NCBI GenBank assembly: GCA_015709695.1
Contig: CP054183.1
Coordinates: 1,054,001-1,118,000 of the forward strand
From: Gammaproteobacteria bacterium
Lineage (GTDB): Bacteria; Pseudomonadota; Gammaproteobacteria; Steroidobacterales; GCA-2729495
Length of the DNA: 64,000 nucleotides
Direction: 5' to 3'
Numbering within the stretch: the first letter of the stretch is position 1; every line of letters begins with the position of its first letter. The notes under the pieces were generated by a model that was not told the DNA's origin, ran no database searches, and saw only the letters and a program-made list of their open reading frames with translations. A program made the translations under genes and the position numbers. Positions 1 through 12,858 of this stretch are shown piece after piece.

Positions 1-2577
1 ATGGCACTGGCGCAGGTCGACACGATGATCCAGGAGATCGTCGTCACCGCGCGCAAGAAGGCCGAGAACCTGCAGGAGGTGCCGGTGGCCGTCACGGCCT
101 TCACCTCCGACGCCATCGAGAGTGCGGGCATCCGTGACCTCTATGACGTCGCGGAGCTGACACCAGGCCTGTCCTTCTTCAATGCGCAGGGCGAGTTCCT
201 CGCGGTGCCGGTGATCCGGGGCATGGCACCCACGGACATCTTCGGCGAGAACAACGCGGCGATCTTCGTCGATGGCATCTACGTTTCGGGTCGCGAGGGG
301 CTGAACTTCTCCCAGCTCGACCTGGAACGCATCGAAGTGGTCAAGGGGCCGCAGAGCGCGCTGTACGGCCGCAATGCCTTCAGCGGCGCCATCAACTACG
401 TGACGAAGATGCCCTCCGACCAGTTCGGCATGAAGGCGGAGATGACCGGTGGCTCGGATGGCCGGATGGGGGGGCAGGCGGCGATCACCGGGCCCATCTT
501 CTCCGACCAGCTGACCGGGCGCCTGTCGGCGCTCTACGACGAATTCGACGGCACCTATGGCAATCCGCTGGGCCACCAGGACATATCCGGCTACCGCTAT
601 CGCAGTGCCCAGGGAACACTGCGCTGGGTGCCGGCGGAAAGCTTCAGCATGACCGGCGCGCTGTACTACTCCAATGACGAGATAGACGACTCGGCGACCA
701 CGGCCTACCCGGCCACCTGCCAGAACCGCGTGGATGCCAACCTCAACCTGAAGCGCCTGCAGGACTTCTGCGGCCGGATCCCCAGCATGGACGAGTATGC
801 CGACAGCCTGCGCGGCATCGGCACCCCGTCTGCGCAGTACCTTGCCGATGCGCTGGCCAACGAGTCCATCCCCAAGATCGCGCGCGCACTCGGCGAGGAC
901 CGGGACCTCGCGCGGGGCCACCTGACGATCGACTGGGACGTGCTCGGCGGGACGGTCACCGCCCTGACCGGCTATTCCAGAACCACGCAGTCTGCCCTGG
1001 TCGATGGCAACCGCAGCCTCGGCGTCGACCTGCCCTTCGTCTTCTGCACCAGCACCACCGACCTCGGTGGCGGGGCCTACACCTGCAACCGCCTCGCTGG
1101 CGTGCTCCAGGTCGACCGCCTCACCACTGGGCTGCTGCAGCTCCAGCAGGAGAGCGAGACGCAGGAGATCAGCCAGGAAATCCGCTTCACCAGCGGCCAG
1201 GACCAGCCCTTCCGCTGGTCGGCCGGTGCCTACTGGTACGACGTGGATCGAGACGTGCGCGAGCGTGGCGTCGAGGCGACCAATCAGCCGGCGCCCGCCT
1301 TCCCGGCCAACCAGTTCGGCCCCATCGTCACGACCTTCCCGATCATCATCGGCGATGCCGCCTTCCGCCCCTGGTTCAAGCCCGGGGGTGATGCCGATCC
1401 GCTCGAGCGTCACATCCAGGAGAACCGGGACAATTCCTGGTCGGTCTTCACCTCGGGCGAGATGGATGTGACCGATGCCCTGACGCTCGATGCCCAGCTG
1501 CGCTACGGGCATGAGGAAAAGGAAGTGCAGGGGTACCGCTGGGACGAGGTGAATCTCGCCGCTGCCGACCCGCTCCTCAGTGCCCACGACAAGGACAGCT
1601 GGGATGCCGTCACCTGGCGGCTGGGCGCAAAGCTCGACGTCTCCCCCGACTGGATGACCTACGCGTCGGTGTCCAGGGGTGAAAAATCCGGCGGCTTCGA
1701 CGTCGTCAGCGTCAACTATGTCGATCTCAGCTCGGGACTGCTCATCAAGCCCTTCGACGAGGAGAAGCTGCTGGCCACCGAACTGGGCATCAAGGGGCAC
1801 ACGCCCGACGGGCGCATGGCGATCGACATGTCGGTGTACCTCAACAACTGGGATGACGTGGTCATTCCCGAGGTCTACGAGAGCAGCCCCTTCGATGGCC
1901 GGGCTTTCCAGACACCGGTGAGCTTCAACGGCAACCTGGGCAACGCGACGATCATCGGCTGGGAAGTGGTGATGGACGTGCAGATCACCGATGACCTGTC
2001 CATGCGGCTGAGCGGCTCGCATACCGATGCCACCTGGGACCATGGGACCCGCCAGGCGACGCTGGCGACCTTCCCGGGTTTCCGGCCCGATGACTGCCAG
2101 GCGGCGGTGACCAACCCTGCCGCGGAAGCGGACTGCAAGGCCCGCTCCGGCGATATCTCGGGGAACACCATGCTGCGCCAGCCGGAGTGGCAGGCCAGCG
2201 CCAGCCTGGATTACCGGCGGCAGCTGTCCGGCGAATGGAGCCTGTTCTCGCGTGCCGACTACAGCTACCAGGGCAAGGTCTACGAGGGCAACAGCAACGA
2301 CAGCTGGTTGCCGGACCACAGCTACGTGAACCTGACGCTCGGCATCGAATCGGGCCGCTACTCGGTCGAGCTCTGGGGACGGAACGTCTTCAACGACGAC
2401 AGCCCGATCGCCGCCTATCGGGACGTCTTCTTCACCAATGCCACGGACGTCTACCAGCAGGCGCCGCCATCCTCGACCCCGGACGACTTCTTTCCCTGGC
2501 GGCTGACGGTGACGCATCCCCGCCTGGCCACCTGGGGCCTCACGGCGCGCGTGCGCTTCGGCGGGGAGGAACGCTGA
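1..2577 (+). CDS. TonB-dependent outer-membrane receptor (5' end cut by window edge)
   Basis: This is an outer-membrane beta-barrel transporter that takes up a ligand using TonB/ExbBD energy. A TonB-box-like stretch (EIVVTARK) lies near residues 12-19. A plug domain follows with the usual NVIRG-like (PVIRGM), VDGIY and VEVVKGPQSALYGRNA-type motifs, and then a long barrel ending in an aromatic/charged strand (GLTARVRFG). The first residues (MALAQV) look like the end of a signal peptide (ALA-Q), so the real start is probably upstream of the window and the ATG at base 1 internal. The length of about 858 residues and the Tyr/Asp-rich extracellular loops resemble the large proteobacterial receptor group often annotated for catabolic substrates rather than iron. 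The ligand cannot be told from sequence. A cognate TonB system is encoded at about 40.5-44.3 kb. Confidence 0.93.
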   Translation: MALAQVDTMIQEIVVTARKKAENLQEVPVAVTAFTSDAIESAGIRDLYDVAELTPGLSFFNAQGEFLAVPVIRGMAPTDIFGENNAAIFVDGIYVSGREGLNFSQLDLERIEVVKGPQSALYGRNAFSGAINYVTKMPSDQFGMKAEMTGGSDGRMGGQAAITGPIFSDQLTGRLSALYDEFDGTYGNPLGHQDISGYRYRSAQGTLRWVPAESFSMTGALYYSNDEIDDSATTAYPATCQNRVDANLNLKRLQDFCGRIPSMDEYADSLRGIGTPSAQYLADALANESIPKIARALGEDRDLARGHLTIDWDVLGGTVTALTGYSRTTQSALVDGNRSLGVDLPFVFCTSTTDLGGGAYTCNRLAGVLQVDRLTTGLLQLQQESETQEISQEIRFTSGQDQPFRWSAGAYWYDVDRDVRERGVEATNQPAPAFPANQFGPIVTTFPIIIGDAAFRPWFKPGGDADPLERHIQENRDNSWSVFTSGEMDVTDALTLDAQLRYGHEEKEVQGYRWDEVNLAAADPLLSAHDKDSWDAVTWRLGAKLDVSPDWMTYASVSRGEKSGGFDVVSVNYVDLSSGLLIKPFDEEKLLATELGIKGHTPDGRMAIDMSVYLNNWDDVVIPEVYESSPFDGRAFQTPVSFNGNLGNATIIGWEVVMDVQITDDLSMRLSGSHTDATWDHGTRQATLATFPGFRPDDCQAAVTNPAAEADCKARSGDISGNTMLRQPEWQASASLDYRRQLSGEWSLFSRADYSYQGKVYEGNSNDSWLPDHSYVNLTLGIESGRYSVELWGRNVFNDDSPIAAYRDVFFTNATDVYQQAPPSSTPDDFFPWRLTVTHPRLATWGLTARVRFGGEER

Positions 2578-2613
2578 ATGGGGGGCTGCGTTATCGCAGC
2601 GGCAGCAGGAGAC

Positions 2614-2688
2614 TGGCTCCCCGGGCCGGACTCGAACCAGCGACCAATCGGTTAACAGCCGATCGCTCTACCACTGAGCTACCGGGGA
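2614..2688 (-). tRNA. tRNA-Asn (anticodon GTT)
   Basis: Read on the minus strand, a full cloverleaf folds. The acceptor stem is TCCCCGG/CCGGGGA, the D arm is AGCTC...GAGC, and the anticodon stem ATCGG/CCGAT has loop CTGTTAA (anticodon GTT). The T arm has loop TTCGAGT. The discriminator is G and CCA is encoded. It sits between the receptor gene and the aminotransferase gene. Confidence 0.95.
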
Positions 2689-2792
2689 GTGGATACCAGA
2701 CTCATGCTGCGGGGCTTAAGCCCTTGAGAAGCGGGGCGATTCTGTTTTAAGCGGCAGGCCAAGTCAAGGCACCTGTCCGTCGGCCGGGCCAA

Positions 2793-3974
2793 TCAGGCCA
2801 GGACGCGGCGCATCCGGCCGATCGCTTCCTTCAGGGTGTCGATACCGCAGGCATACGACAGGCGGAAATGCCCCTGGGCACCGAAGGCCGATCCCGGCAC
2901 GACCGCGACGTCGGCCTCGCGCAGCAGCAGCTCGCACAGGGCCACGTCATCCGCCAGACCAAGGCGGCGGATGGCTTCGCCCGCATCGGGGAAGGCGTAG
3001 AACGCGCCGGCAGCCGGAATGCAGCGCAGGCCCGGGATGGCATCCAGGGCGGCCACGATGTAGTCATGGCGCACGCGAAATGCCTGCGTCATCTCCCGCA
3101 CGCAATCCTGCCCACCCTCCAGCGCGGCGATGCTGGCAGCCTGGGAGATGCTGCAGGGATTCGACGTGCTCTGGCCCTGCAGTTTCTTCATGGCGGCCAC
3201 CAGCTTCCGCGGTCCCGCCGCGTAGCCGATGCGCCAGCCCGTCATCGCGTAGCACTTGGAGACGCCATTGATGGTCACCGTGCGATCCGCAAGCGACGGA
3301 CAGGCCGCCGCGAAGCTCACGAACGGCTCCGGGCCCCAGTAGATGTGCTCGTAGATGTCGTCCGCGCCGATGACGATGTTCGGGTGCTGCTCCAGGACCG
3401 CACCCAGCGCCTGCCATTCGGCGCGGCTGTACGCGGCCCCGGTGGGATTGCCCGGGCTGTTGAGGAACAGCAGCCGCGTGCGTTCGGTGATGGCGGCCTG
3501 CAGCGCGCGCGGCGTGATGCGGAATCCGTCGGCGAGACTGGCATTGACCATCACCGGCTCGGCGTCCGCCAGCCGGACCATGTCGGGATAGGACACCCAG
3601 CAGGGCGCCGGGATGATGGCTTCGTCACCCGGATTCAGCACGGCCATGGCCAGGTTGAAGCAGGACTGCTTGGCGCCCGAGGAGGCGATGACCTGCTCCG
3701 GCGCGAATTCCAGGCCGTTCTCGCGCCGGAACTTGCCGATGATGGCAGCCTTCAGTGCCGCCGATCCCTCGACCGGCGTGTAGCGCGTCAGGCCGCTGCC
3801 GATGGCCTCGATGGCGGCGGCACGGACGTGGGCCGGCGTGTCGAAGTCCGGCTCCCCGGCGCTGAGGTCGATGATCGGACGGCCCTGGCTGCGCAGCTCC
3901 GTGGCCAGCGCGCTGGTGGCCATGGTGGGTGAGGGCCTGGCGCGTTGCAGGCGCTGGGAAACTGATAGGCTCAA
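2793..3974 (-). CDS. aspartate aminotransferase (class I/II, PLP-dependent)
   Basis: Fold-type I PLP transaminase that interconverts aspartate/2-oxoglutarate and oxaloacetate/glutamate in the cytosol. The 393 residues match the Ib-subgroup (Bacillus/Rhizobium-type) aspartate aminotransferases. N-terminal SPT and GEPDFDTP motifs are present, along with NSPGNPTG, GADDIYEHIYW and the PLP-lysine segment NGVSKCYAMTGWRIGY, and the substrate-carboxylate Arg lies near the C-terminus (FRLSYA). The start is taken as TTG because it restores the typical N-terminus (SLSVSQRLQRARPSPT) of the family; an internal ATG at 3923 would remove it. It is divergent from uvrB with an 80-bp gap. Substrate preference within the family (aspartate versus other amino acids) is inferred. 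Confidence 0.9.
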   Translation of the reverse strand: MSLSVSQRLQRARPSPTMATSALATELRSQGRPIIDLSAGEPDFDTPAHVRAAAIEAIGSGLTRYTPVEGSAALKAAIIGKFRRENGLEFAPEQVIASSGAKQSCFNLAMAVLNPGDEAIIPAPCWVSYPDMVRLADAEPVMVNASLADGFRITPRALQAAITERTRLLFLNSPGNPTGAAYSRAEWQALGAVLEQHPNIVIGADDIYEHIYWGPEPFVSFAAACPSLADRTVTINGVSKCYAMTGWRIGYAAGPRKLVAAMKKLQGQSTSNPCSISQAASIAALEGGQDCVREMTQAFRVRHDYIVAALDAIPGLRCIPAAGAFYAFPDAGEAIRRLGLADDVALCELLLREADVAVVPGSAFGAQGHFRLSYACGIDTLKEAIGRMRRVLA

Positions 3975-4015
3975 CGGCTGATCCCCGGCAATCCGGCCGA
4001 TACGAGGCGGCTGCA

Positions 4016-4029
4016 GATACTAAGGTATC
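4016..4029. promoter_or_regulatory. 14-bp inverted repeat in the divergent aspartate aminotransferase/uvrB promoter region
   Basis: GATAC-taag-GTATC is a perfect 5+5 inverted repeat with a 4-nt centre. It ends 24 bp before the uvrB ATG and about 40 bp from the divergent TTG start. It could be an operator or chance. It is not the enterobacterial LexA box (CTGT-N8-ACAG). Confidence 0.3.
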
Positions 4030-4053
4030 CCCCTGCGGCAACCAAGGGCGCAC

Positions 4054-6084
<2,031 letters not shown>

Positions 6085-6159
6085 GTGCCTTGCGGCGGGG
6101 GCGGCCGATTGGGTATCGTTGCGCCTCCGTGGCCGCCTGCCGGCGGCCCGAATGCCCAC

Positions 6160-6235
6160 AGGCGCGTAGCTCAGCGGTTAGAGCACTTGCTTGACATGCA
6201 AGGGGTCGGTGGTTCGATTCCACTCGCGCCTACCA
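6160..6235 (+). tRNA. tRNA-Val (anticodon GAC)
   Basis: Complete cloverleaf with acceptor AGGCGCG/CGCGCCT, anticodon stem CTTGC/GCAAG, loop TTGACAT (anticodon GAC), T loop TTCGATT, discriminator A and encoded CCA. It lies 75 bp after uvrB and just before thrS. Confidence 0.96.
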
Positions 6236-6263
6236 TTCCAGCGTACAGCCCCGAAGGCCACCG

Positions 6264-8192
6264 ATGCCCGTCGTTACCCTGCCCGATGGCAGCACCCGCA
6301 GCTTCGATCACCCGGTCACGGTGGCCGGGGTGGCCGCCGCCATCGGCCCCGGCCTGGCACGCGCCGCGCTGGCGGGCCGCGTCGATGGCCGGCTGGTCGA
6401 TACCTCGTTCCGCATCGACGGCGATGCGCGCGTCGCCATCGTCACCGACAAGGACGCCGACGGTCTCGAGGTCATCCGGCATTCCACCGCGCACCTGCTG
6501 GCGCAGGCGGTCAAGGCGCTGTTCCCCGCCGCGCAGGTGACCATCGGCCCGGTGATCGAGGACGGCTTCTACTACGACTTTGCCTTCGAGAGGCCCTTCA
6601 CGCCCGAGGACATCGCCGCCATCGAGGCGAAGATGAAGGAGCTGGCCAGGGCCGACCTGCCCGTCAGCCGGCGCGTGCTGCCGCGCGATGAGGCCGTCAG
6701 GGTCTTCAGCGACCTCGGCGAGAAGTACAAGGCGGAGATCATCGCCGGCATCCCGGCAGGCGAGGAGATCGGCCTCTACGGGCAGGGCGACTGGTTCGAC
6801 CTCTGCCGCGGCCCGCACGTGCCGTCCACCGGCAAGCTCAAGGCGTTCAAGCTGATGAAGGTGGCCGGCGCCTACTGGCGGGGTGACTCGCGCAACGAGA
6901 TGCTCCAGCGCATCTACGGTACCGCCTGGCCGGACGAGAAGTCGCTCAAGGACTATCTGCACCGTCTCGAGGAGGCCGAGAAGCGCGACCACCGCCGCAT
7001 CGGCCGCGAGCTCGACCTGTTCCACTTCCAGGAAGAAGCGCCCGGCGCCGTCTTCTGGCACCCGAAGGGCTGGACGCTGTTCCAGCAGCTCATCGGCTAC
7101 ATGCGCGAGCGCCAGCAGCAGGCGGGTTATCTCGAGGTCAACACCCCGGAGGTCATGGACCGCAGCCTCTGGGTGCAATCCGGTCACGTCGAGAAGTTCG
7201 GCGAGAACATGTTCATGACCCGGACTCCGGACGAGCGGGTCTACGCCATCAAGCCCATGAACTGCCCGGGCCACATCCAGGTGTTCAACCAGGGCCTGAA
7301 GAGCTACCGCGAGCTGCCGCTGCGGATCTGCGAGTTCGGCAAGGTCCACCGCTACGAGCCCTCCGGGGCGCTGCATGGCCTGATGCGCGTGCGCGCCTTC
7401 ACCCAGGACGATGCCCACGTGTTCTGCACCGAGGAGCAGATCACCGCGGAGTCGGTGGCGATCACCCACCTGATCCTCGGTATCTACCGCGACTTCGGCT
7501 TCGAGGACATCCGCATCAAGTTCTCCGACCGGCCGGAGAAGCGTGTCGGCAGCGACGCCATCTGGGACCGGGCCGAGGCGGCCTTGCTGGCCGCGGCCGA
7601 GGCGGCGGGCCTGGAGATGACCCGCAACCCGGGGGAGGGGGCCTTCTACGGCCCGAAGCTCGAATTCGTGCTGCGCGACGCCATCGGCCGGGACTGGCAA
7701 TGCGGCACCCTGCAGGTGGACTTCAACCTGCCGGGGCGTCTGGGGGCCAGCTACGTCGCCGACGACAGCCAGCGGCGGGTGCCGGTCATGCTCCACCGGG
7801 CCATGTTCGGTTCCCTGGAGCGGTTTTGCGGCATTCTGCTCGAACACCACGCCGGCCGGCTGCCGTCCTGGCTGGCGCCGGTGCAGGCCGTGGTCCTCAA
7901 TATCACCGACCGCCAGGCCGGCTACGCCGGCACGGTCAAGGAAGTACTGGAAAATCAGGGCTTTCGAATCGCGGCGGACTTGAGAAACGAGAAGATCGGC
8001 TTTAAGATTCGCGAACACACGCTGCAGCGGGTTCCCTATCTCCTGGTGACGGGCGACCGGGAAGCCGAAACGAAGACCGTGGCCGTGCGCACGCGAAGCG
8101 GCAAGGATCTGGGCACGATGTCCCTCGAGGCACTGTCCCGGCACCTTGGTTCCGAGGTCGCGAGCCGCGGCCGCGTCGCTATGGAGGATTGA
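6264..8192 (+). CDS. thrS: threonyl-tRNA synthetase
   Basis: Class II aminoacyl-tRNA synthetase that charges tRNA-Thr. At 642 residues it matches the E. coli length. Order of domains: N-terminal TGS domain ([10 protein letters not shown]), the editing domain with the [10 protein letters not shown] motif near residue 73, the catalytic core with KPMNCPGH (zinc Cys) and [14 protein letters not shown], and [12 protein letters not shown], then the C-terminal anticodon-binding domain ([20 protein letters not shown]). It heads the thrS-infC-rpmI-rplT-pheS-pheT-ihfA cluster conserved in gammaproteobacteria. The stop codon lies 3 nt before the infC start, so the two are probably translationally linked. 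Confidence 0.98.
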   Translation: MPVVTLPDGSTRSFDHPVTVAGVAAAIGPGLARAALAGRVDGRLVDTSFRIDGDARVAIVTDKDADGLEVIRHSTAHLLAQAVKALFPAAQVTIGPVIEDGFYYDFAFERPFTPEDIAAIEAKMKELARADLPVSRRVLPRDEAVRVFSDLGEKYKAEIIAGIPAGEEIGLYGQGDWFDLCRGPHVPSTGKLKAFKLMKVAGAYWRGDSRNEMLQRIYGTAWPDEKSLKDYLHRLEEAEKRDHRRIGRELDLFHFQEEAPGAVFWHPKGWTLFQQLIGYMRERQQQAGYLEVNTPEVMDRSLWVQSGHVEKFGENMFMTRTPDERVYAIKPMNCPGHIQVFNQGLKSYRELPLRICEFGKVHRYEPSGALHGLMRVRAFTQDDAHVFCTEEQITAESVAITHLILGIYRDFGFEDIRIKFSDRPEKRVGSDAIWDRAEAALLAAAEAAGLEMTRNPGEGAFYGPKLEFVLRDAIGRDWQCGTLQVDFNLPGRLGASYVADDSQRRVPVMLHRAMFGSLERFCGILLEHHAGRLPSWLAPVQAVVLNITDRQAGYAGTVKEVLENQGFRIAADLRNEKIGFKIREHTLQRVPYLLVTGDREAETKTVAVRTRSGKDLGTMSLEALSRHLGSEVASRGRVAMED

Positions 8193-8195
8193 CGC

Positions 8196-8714
8196 ATCGT
8201 CGCTAGCAAGAGGATTCGGCGGAACGAGGAAATCGACTCCCGCCAGTTGCGGGTCATCGGCGCCGACGGGCAGATGATCGGGGTGATGACCAGAGAGCAG
8301 GCGCTCGAGATGGCATCGTCCCAGGAACTGGACCTGGTGGAGGTTTCCCCCACCGCCGACCCGCCGGTATGCCGGATCCTGGATTTCGGCAAGTTCCTGT
8401 TCGAGCAGAACAAGAAGGCCCATGCTGCCAAGCGCAAGCAGAAGCAGATCCAGGTCAAGGAAGTGAAGTTCCGCCCCGGCACCGAGGAAGGCGACTACCA
8501 GGTCAAGCTGCGCAACCTGGTGCGCTTCCTGAGCGAAGGTGACAAGGCGAAGGTGACCCTGCGGTACCGGGGGCGCGAGATGGCGCACCAGGACCTGGGT
8601 TTCAAGCTGCTGCAACGTGTGCAGCAGGACCTTCAGGAGCATGGCGCAGTCGAGCAGATGCCGAAGCTCGAAGGCCGCCAGCTGGTGATGGTGATTTCAC
8701 CAAAGAGAAAGTGA
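8196..8714 (+). CDS. infC: translation initiation factor IF-3, starting at an AUC codon
   Basis: IF-3 binds the 30S subunit, prevents premature 50S joining and proofreads the start codon. The 172 residues carry the N-domain ([15 protein letters not shown]) and the C-domain hallmarks ISPNADPPVC-like ([12 protein letters not shown]), [14 protein letters not shown] and [11 protein letters not shown]. No ATG, GTG or TTG precedes the conserved N-domain in frame; the first TTG at 8247 would delete about 17 conserved residues. ATC at 8196 has an excellent Shine-Dalgarno (GGAGGA, 8183-8188) 7 nt upstream. IF-3 genes are known to use rare starts (AUU in E. coli) for autoregulation by IF-3's own discrimination. 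A second in-frame candidate, ATT at 8214, has no comparable ribosome-binding site. Confidence 0.95.
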   Translation: MVASKRIRRNEEIDSRQLRVIGADGQMIGVMTREQALEMASSQELDLVEVSPTADPPVCRILDFGKFLFEQNKKAHAAKRKQKQIQVKEVKFRPGTEEGDYQVKLRNLVRFLSEGDKAKVTLRYRGREMAHQDLGFKLLQRVQQDLQEHGAVEQMPKLEGRQLVMVISPKRK

Positions 8715-8811
8715 GTGACGGCCAGCCAGCGCCGGGCATCCCGCCCGGAGCCTCTGGCCGAAACCCGCCTGCCCCGGCCGCGAGGTTCGGTTCAGGCCCC
8801 AGGAGAGTGAC

Positions 8812-9009
8812 ATGCCGAAGATGAAGACCAAGCGCGGCGCTGCAAAGCGTTTCCGTGCAACGGGGAATGGCGGTTTCAAGCACGGCCAGTCCCACTTGAA
8901 CCATATCCTCACCAAGAAGAGCGCCAAGCGGAAGCGCCAGCTCGGCCCGATGCACCAGGTCGAGGAATGCGACGTGCCGGGCCTGCGCAAGCAGCTGCCC
9001 TACGCGTAA
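8812..9009 (+). CDS. rpmI: 50S ribosomal protein L35
   Basis: Small basic protein of 65 residues in the large ribosomal subunit. The N-terminus [14 protein letters not shown] and the [14 protein letters not shown] core are diagnostic of bL35. A Shine-Dalgarno-like AGGAGAG precedes the ATG. The roughly 97-nt infC-rpmI spacer corresponds to the region used by L20 for repression in E. coli. I did not find a convincing conserved pseudoknot by eye. Confidence 0.97.
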   Translation: MPKMKTKRGAAKRFRATGNGGFKHGQSHLNHILTKKSAKRKRQLGPMHQVEECDVPGLRKQLPYA

Positions 9010-9024
9010 CGGGAGGAACAGGAC

Positions 9025-9384
9025 ATGGCAAGAGTCAAGCGTGGCGTTACCGCAGGCAAGCGCCACAAGAAGATCCTCAAGAAGGCCAAGGGCTACTACA
9101 ACGGTCGCCGCAAGGTCTACCGTGCGGCCAAGCAGGCTGTCATCAAGGCGGGGCAGTATGCGTTCCGCGACCGCCGCGTGAAGAAGCGCGAGTTCCGCGC
9201 CCTGTGGATCGCCCGCATCAACGCCGCCATCCGGCCCCACGGCCTGTCGTACAGCCGGTTCATCAACGGACTGAAGCTGGCCGGCATCGAGGTCGACCGC
9301 AAGGTCCTCGCCGACCTGGCGGTGCACGATGCCGAGGCCTTCGCCGCCCTGGCCGAGCAGGCCAGGGGCCAGCTCGCGGCCTGA
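9025..9384 (+). CDS. rplT: 50S ribosomal protein L20
   Basis: Primary rRNA-binding assembly protein of the 50S subunit (119 residues). It begins [22 protein letters not shown] and contains [18 protein letters not shown] and [11 protein letters not shown], all typical of bL20. It follows rpmI by 15 bp with a GGGAGG ribosome-binding site. In enterobacteria the protein represses its own rpmI-rplT mRNA; that is family knowledge, not shown here. Confidence 0.97.
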   Translation: MARVKRGVTAGKRHKKILKKAKGYYNGRRKVYRAAKQAVIKAGQYAFRDRRVKKREFRALWIARINAAIRPHGLSYSRFINGLKLAGIEVDRKVLADLAVHDAEAFAALAEQARGQLAA

Positions 9385-10443
<1,059 letters not shown>

Positions 10444-10450
10444 GGCGCCG

Positions 10451-12832
10451 ATGAAGATCTGCGACTCCTGGCTGCAGGAACAGGTTCCCCACGGGCTGGA
10501 CCCGCAGGCGCTGGCCCGGCGGCTGACCATGCTCGGCCTGGAGGTCGATGCCCTGGACAGGGCAGGCGAACCGCTGGAGCGGGTGGTCGTCGGGCGCGTC
10601 GTCGGCCTCAGGCGGCATCCCAACGCCGACAAGCTGTCGCTGTGCCAGGTGGACATCGGCGCCACCGAGCCGCTCGGCATCGTCTGCGGCGCCGCCAATG
10701 TCCGCGAAGGCGGCCTGTACGCCACGGCGCTGGAAGGTGCGCGGCTGCCGGGTGGCCTGGTCATCAAGCCGACGCGACTGCGCGGGGAACCCTCTGCCGG
10801 AATGCTGTGCTCGGCCAGGGAGCTGGGCCTGGAGGCCGGTGTCGACGGCCTGCTGGAACTCGATGCCGATGCGGTGCCGGGCAGCGATGTCACGGGCCTG
10901 CTGAAGCTGGGCGATCCGGTGCTCGATCTCAACATCACGCCGAACCGCGCCGACTGCTTCAGCATCCTCGGCATCGCCCGCGAAGTCGCGGCCCTCGAGG
11001 CGGCACCGCGGGCCGAGGCCGCGCAGCCGGCCATCGCGGCGACGATTGCCGATGTGCAACCGATCGAACTCGCCGATGCTGGCGCCTGCCCGCGTTTCGC
11101 GGGCCGCATCATCCGCGGCCTGCGGCCCGATGCGGCAACGCCGCTGTGGATGCGCGAGCGGCTGCGCCGCTGCGGCGTGCGCCCTATTCACCCGGTAGTG
11201 GACGTGACCAACTACGTGATGCTGGAGCTGGGCCAGCCGATGCATGCCTATGACCTGGCGCGGCTCGATGGCGCTGTCACCGCGCGGCTCGCCAGGCCGG
11301 GCGAGGCCTGTGTGCTGCTCGATGGCCAGGAGGTCCACCCGCAGGAAGACGTGCTGGTCATCGCCGACGGGACGGGGCCGGTGGGGCTGGCGGGCATCAT
11401 GGGTGGCAGCCGTACGGCGGTCAGCGCCACCACGCGGGACATCTTTCTCGAGGCCGCCTTCTTCACGCCGGCCGCCATGGCCGGCCGGGCCCGGCGCTTC
11501 GGCCTGCATACGGAGGCCTCGCTGCGCTTCGAGCGTGGTGTGGATCCGACGCTGCCGCCACGTGCCATCGAGCGCGCCACGGAACTGGTGCTGGCCATTG
11601 CCGGTGGCCGGCCCGGGCCGGTGGTGGATCGCTGCGAACCGGCCCGGCTGCCGGTGCGCCATGCCGTGCGGCTGCGCCGCGCGCGTCTCGCCCGGGTGCT
11701 GGGCGTGGAGATCGACCCGGCGGAGGTGCAGGAGATCCTGGTGCGTCTGCGCATGCAGGTAAAACCGGACGGGGAGGGCTGGCTGGTGACGCCGCCGGCG
11801 GCACGCTTCGACATCGAGCGGGAGGAGGACCTCATCGAGGAGGTTGCCCGCGTCCACGGCTATGAGCGCATTCCCGCCCTGCCCGGTGCGGCAACGGTGC
11901 AGCCGGCAGCGGTGGGCGAGGTGCCGGATCCGGTGCGCCATGCAGCGATGCTGCTGGTGGCGCGCGGCTACCAGGAGGCCATCACCTACAGCTTCATCGA
12001 GCCGGCCATGGCGAGCCGCTTCGGCGCCGATCCGGCGGCGGCACTGCAGCTGGCCAACCCGATCTCCGCCGAGCTGGCGGTGATGCGCCAGTCGCTGTGG
12101 CCCGGACTGGTGCTGGCGGCGCGCGAGAACCTCCGCCGGCAGCAACCGCGGCTGCGCCTGTTCGAGACCGGCGCGCGCTACCTGGGGCGTGACGGGCAGG
12201 CGCCGGAGGAGCAGCGCTGCCTGGCCGGCATCGCCATCGGCCCGCGCTGGCCCGAGCAATGGGGCGAGCGCGCCCAGCCGGTGGACGTGTTCGACGTGAA
12301 GGCGGACGTCGAAGCCCTGCTGGCCCGGGGTGGCCGGCTGGATGCCGTCAGCTTCGAGGTGGCGTCGCATCCGGCGCTGCACCCGGGCCGGTCCGCCCGC
12401 ATCCGCGTGGCGGGCCGTGATGCCGGCTGGCTCGGCGAGCTGCACCCGGCGCTCGCCGCGGAACTGGAGCTGCCGGGCACGATGCTCTTCGAGTTGTCGC
12501 TGGAAGCGCTGATCCCGTCGAAGCCTTCGTTCGCGGGTTTCTCGCAGCTGCCGGCGGTGCGCCGCGATATCGCCATGGTGGTGACGCGGGACATTCCCGT
12601 GGCGAGCCTGCTGGCACGGGTGCGTGCCACCACGCCGCCCGCGCTGCTGCGGGATGCGTTCGTATTTGACATATACACCGGTCCGCAGGTTGGCAACGCT
12701 GAAAAAAGCGTTGCTATAGGCTTGATTTTGCAGGATACATCCCGCACCCTAACGGACGAGGAAGCGAACGGCGTCCTGCAGGAAGTGACTGCGGCGCTGG
12801 GCCGCGAATTCAAGGCCAGAATCAGACAATAG
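10451..12832 (+). CDS. pheT: phenylalanyl-tRNA synthetase beta subunit
   Basis: Structural and editing subunit of PheRS, 793 residues (795 in E. coli). The N-terminus is MKICDSWLQ. An EMAP/tRNA-binding domain (about residues 40-150) and the B3/4 editing region follow, with the B5 domain, the catalytic-like module and the C-terminal anticodon-binding FDX-ACB domain (about residues 700-793, [15 protein letters not shown]) after that. Its last 170 bases are less GC-rich than the rest, with different codon choice (about 12660-12760). That patch coincides with promoter- and IHF-like elements for the downstream ihfA. Confidence 0.97.
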   Translation: MKICDSWLQEQVPHGLDPQALARRLTMLGLEVDALDRAGEPLERVVVGRVVGLRRHPNADKLSLCQVDIGATEPLGIVCGAANVREGGLYATALEGARLPGGLVIKPTRLRGEPSAGMLCSARELGLEAGVDGLLELDADAVPGSDVTGLLKLGDPVLDLNITPNRADCFSILGIAREVAALEAAPRAEAAQPAIAATIADVQPIELADAGACPRFAGRIIRGLRPDAATPLWMRERLRRCGVRPIHPVVDVTNYVMLELGQPMHAYDLARLDGAVTARLARPGEACVLLDGQEVHPQEDVLVIADGTGPVGLAGIMGGSRTAVSATTRDIFLEAAFFTPAAMAGRARRFGLHTEASLRFERGVDPTLPPRAIERATELVLAIAGGRPGPVVDRCEPARLPVRHAVRLRRARLARVLGVEIDPAEVQEILVRLRMQVKPDGEGWLVTPPAARFDIEREEDLIEEVARVHGYERIPALPGAATVQPAAVGEVPDPVRHAAMLLVARGYQEAITYSFIEPAMASRFGADPAAALQLANPISAELAVMRQSLWPGLVLAARENLRRQQPRLRLFETGARYLGRDGQAPEEQRCLAGIAIGPRWPEQWGERAQPVDVFDVKADVEALLARGGRLDAVSFEVASHPALHPGRSARIRVAGRDAGWLGELHPALAAELELPGTMLFELSLEALIPSKPSFAGFSQLPAVRRDIAMVVTRDIPVASLLARVRATTPPALLRDAFVFDIYTGPQVGNAEKSVAIGLILQDTSRTLTDEEANGVLQEVTAALGREFKARIRQ
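12711..12739 (+). promoter_or_regulatory. candidate internal ihfA promoter with IHF-like site, inside pheT
   Basis: A possible sigma-70 promoter is TTGCTA (12711-12716), a 17-nt spacer and GATACA (12734-12739). Overlapping it, the minus strand at 12715-12727 reads AATCAAGCCTATA, matching the IHF consensus WATCAA-N4-TTR at all but one defined position. The surrounding AT-rich patch also holds an inverted repeat CAACGC/GCGTTG around an A-rich loop. E. coli ihfA is transcribed from a promoter inside pheT and is repressed by IHF; the same arrangement is inferred here. Confidence 0.4.
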
Positions 12833-12858
12833 GCCGGCCAGCGAGAGAATCAGCAGTC

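Noticed and set aside
1-60. ATG at base 1 as the true start of the TonB-dependent receptor
   Set aside because: No signal peptide precedes the TonB box; the gene is more likely cut by the window edge.
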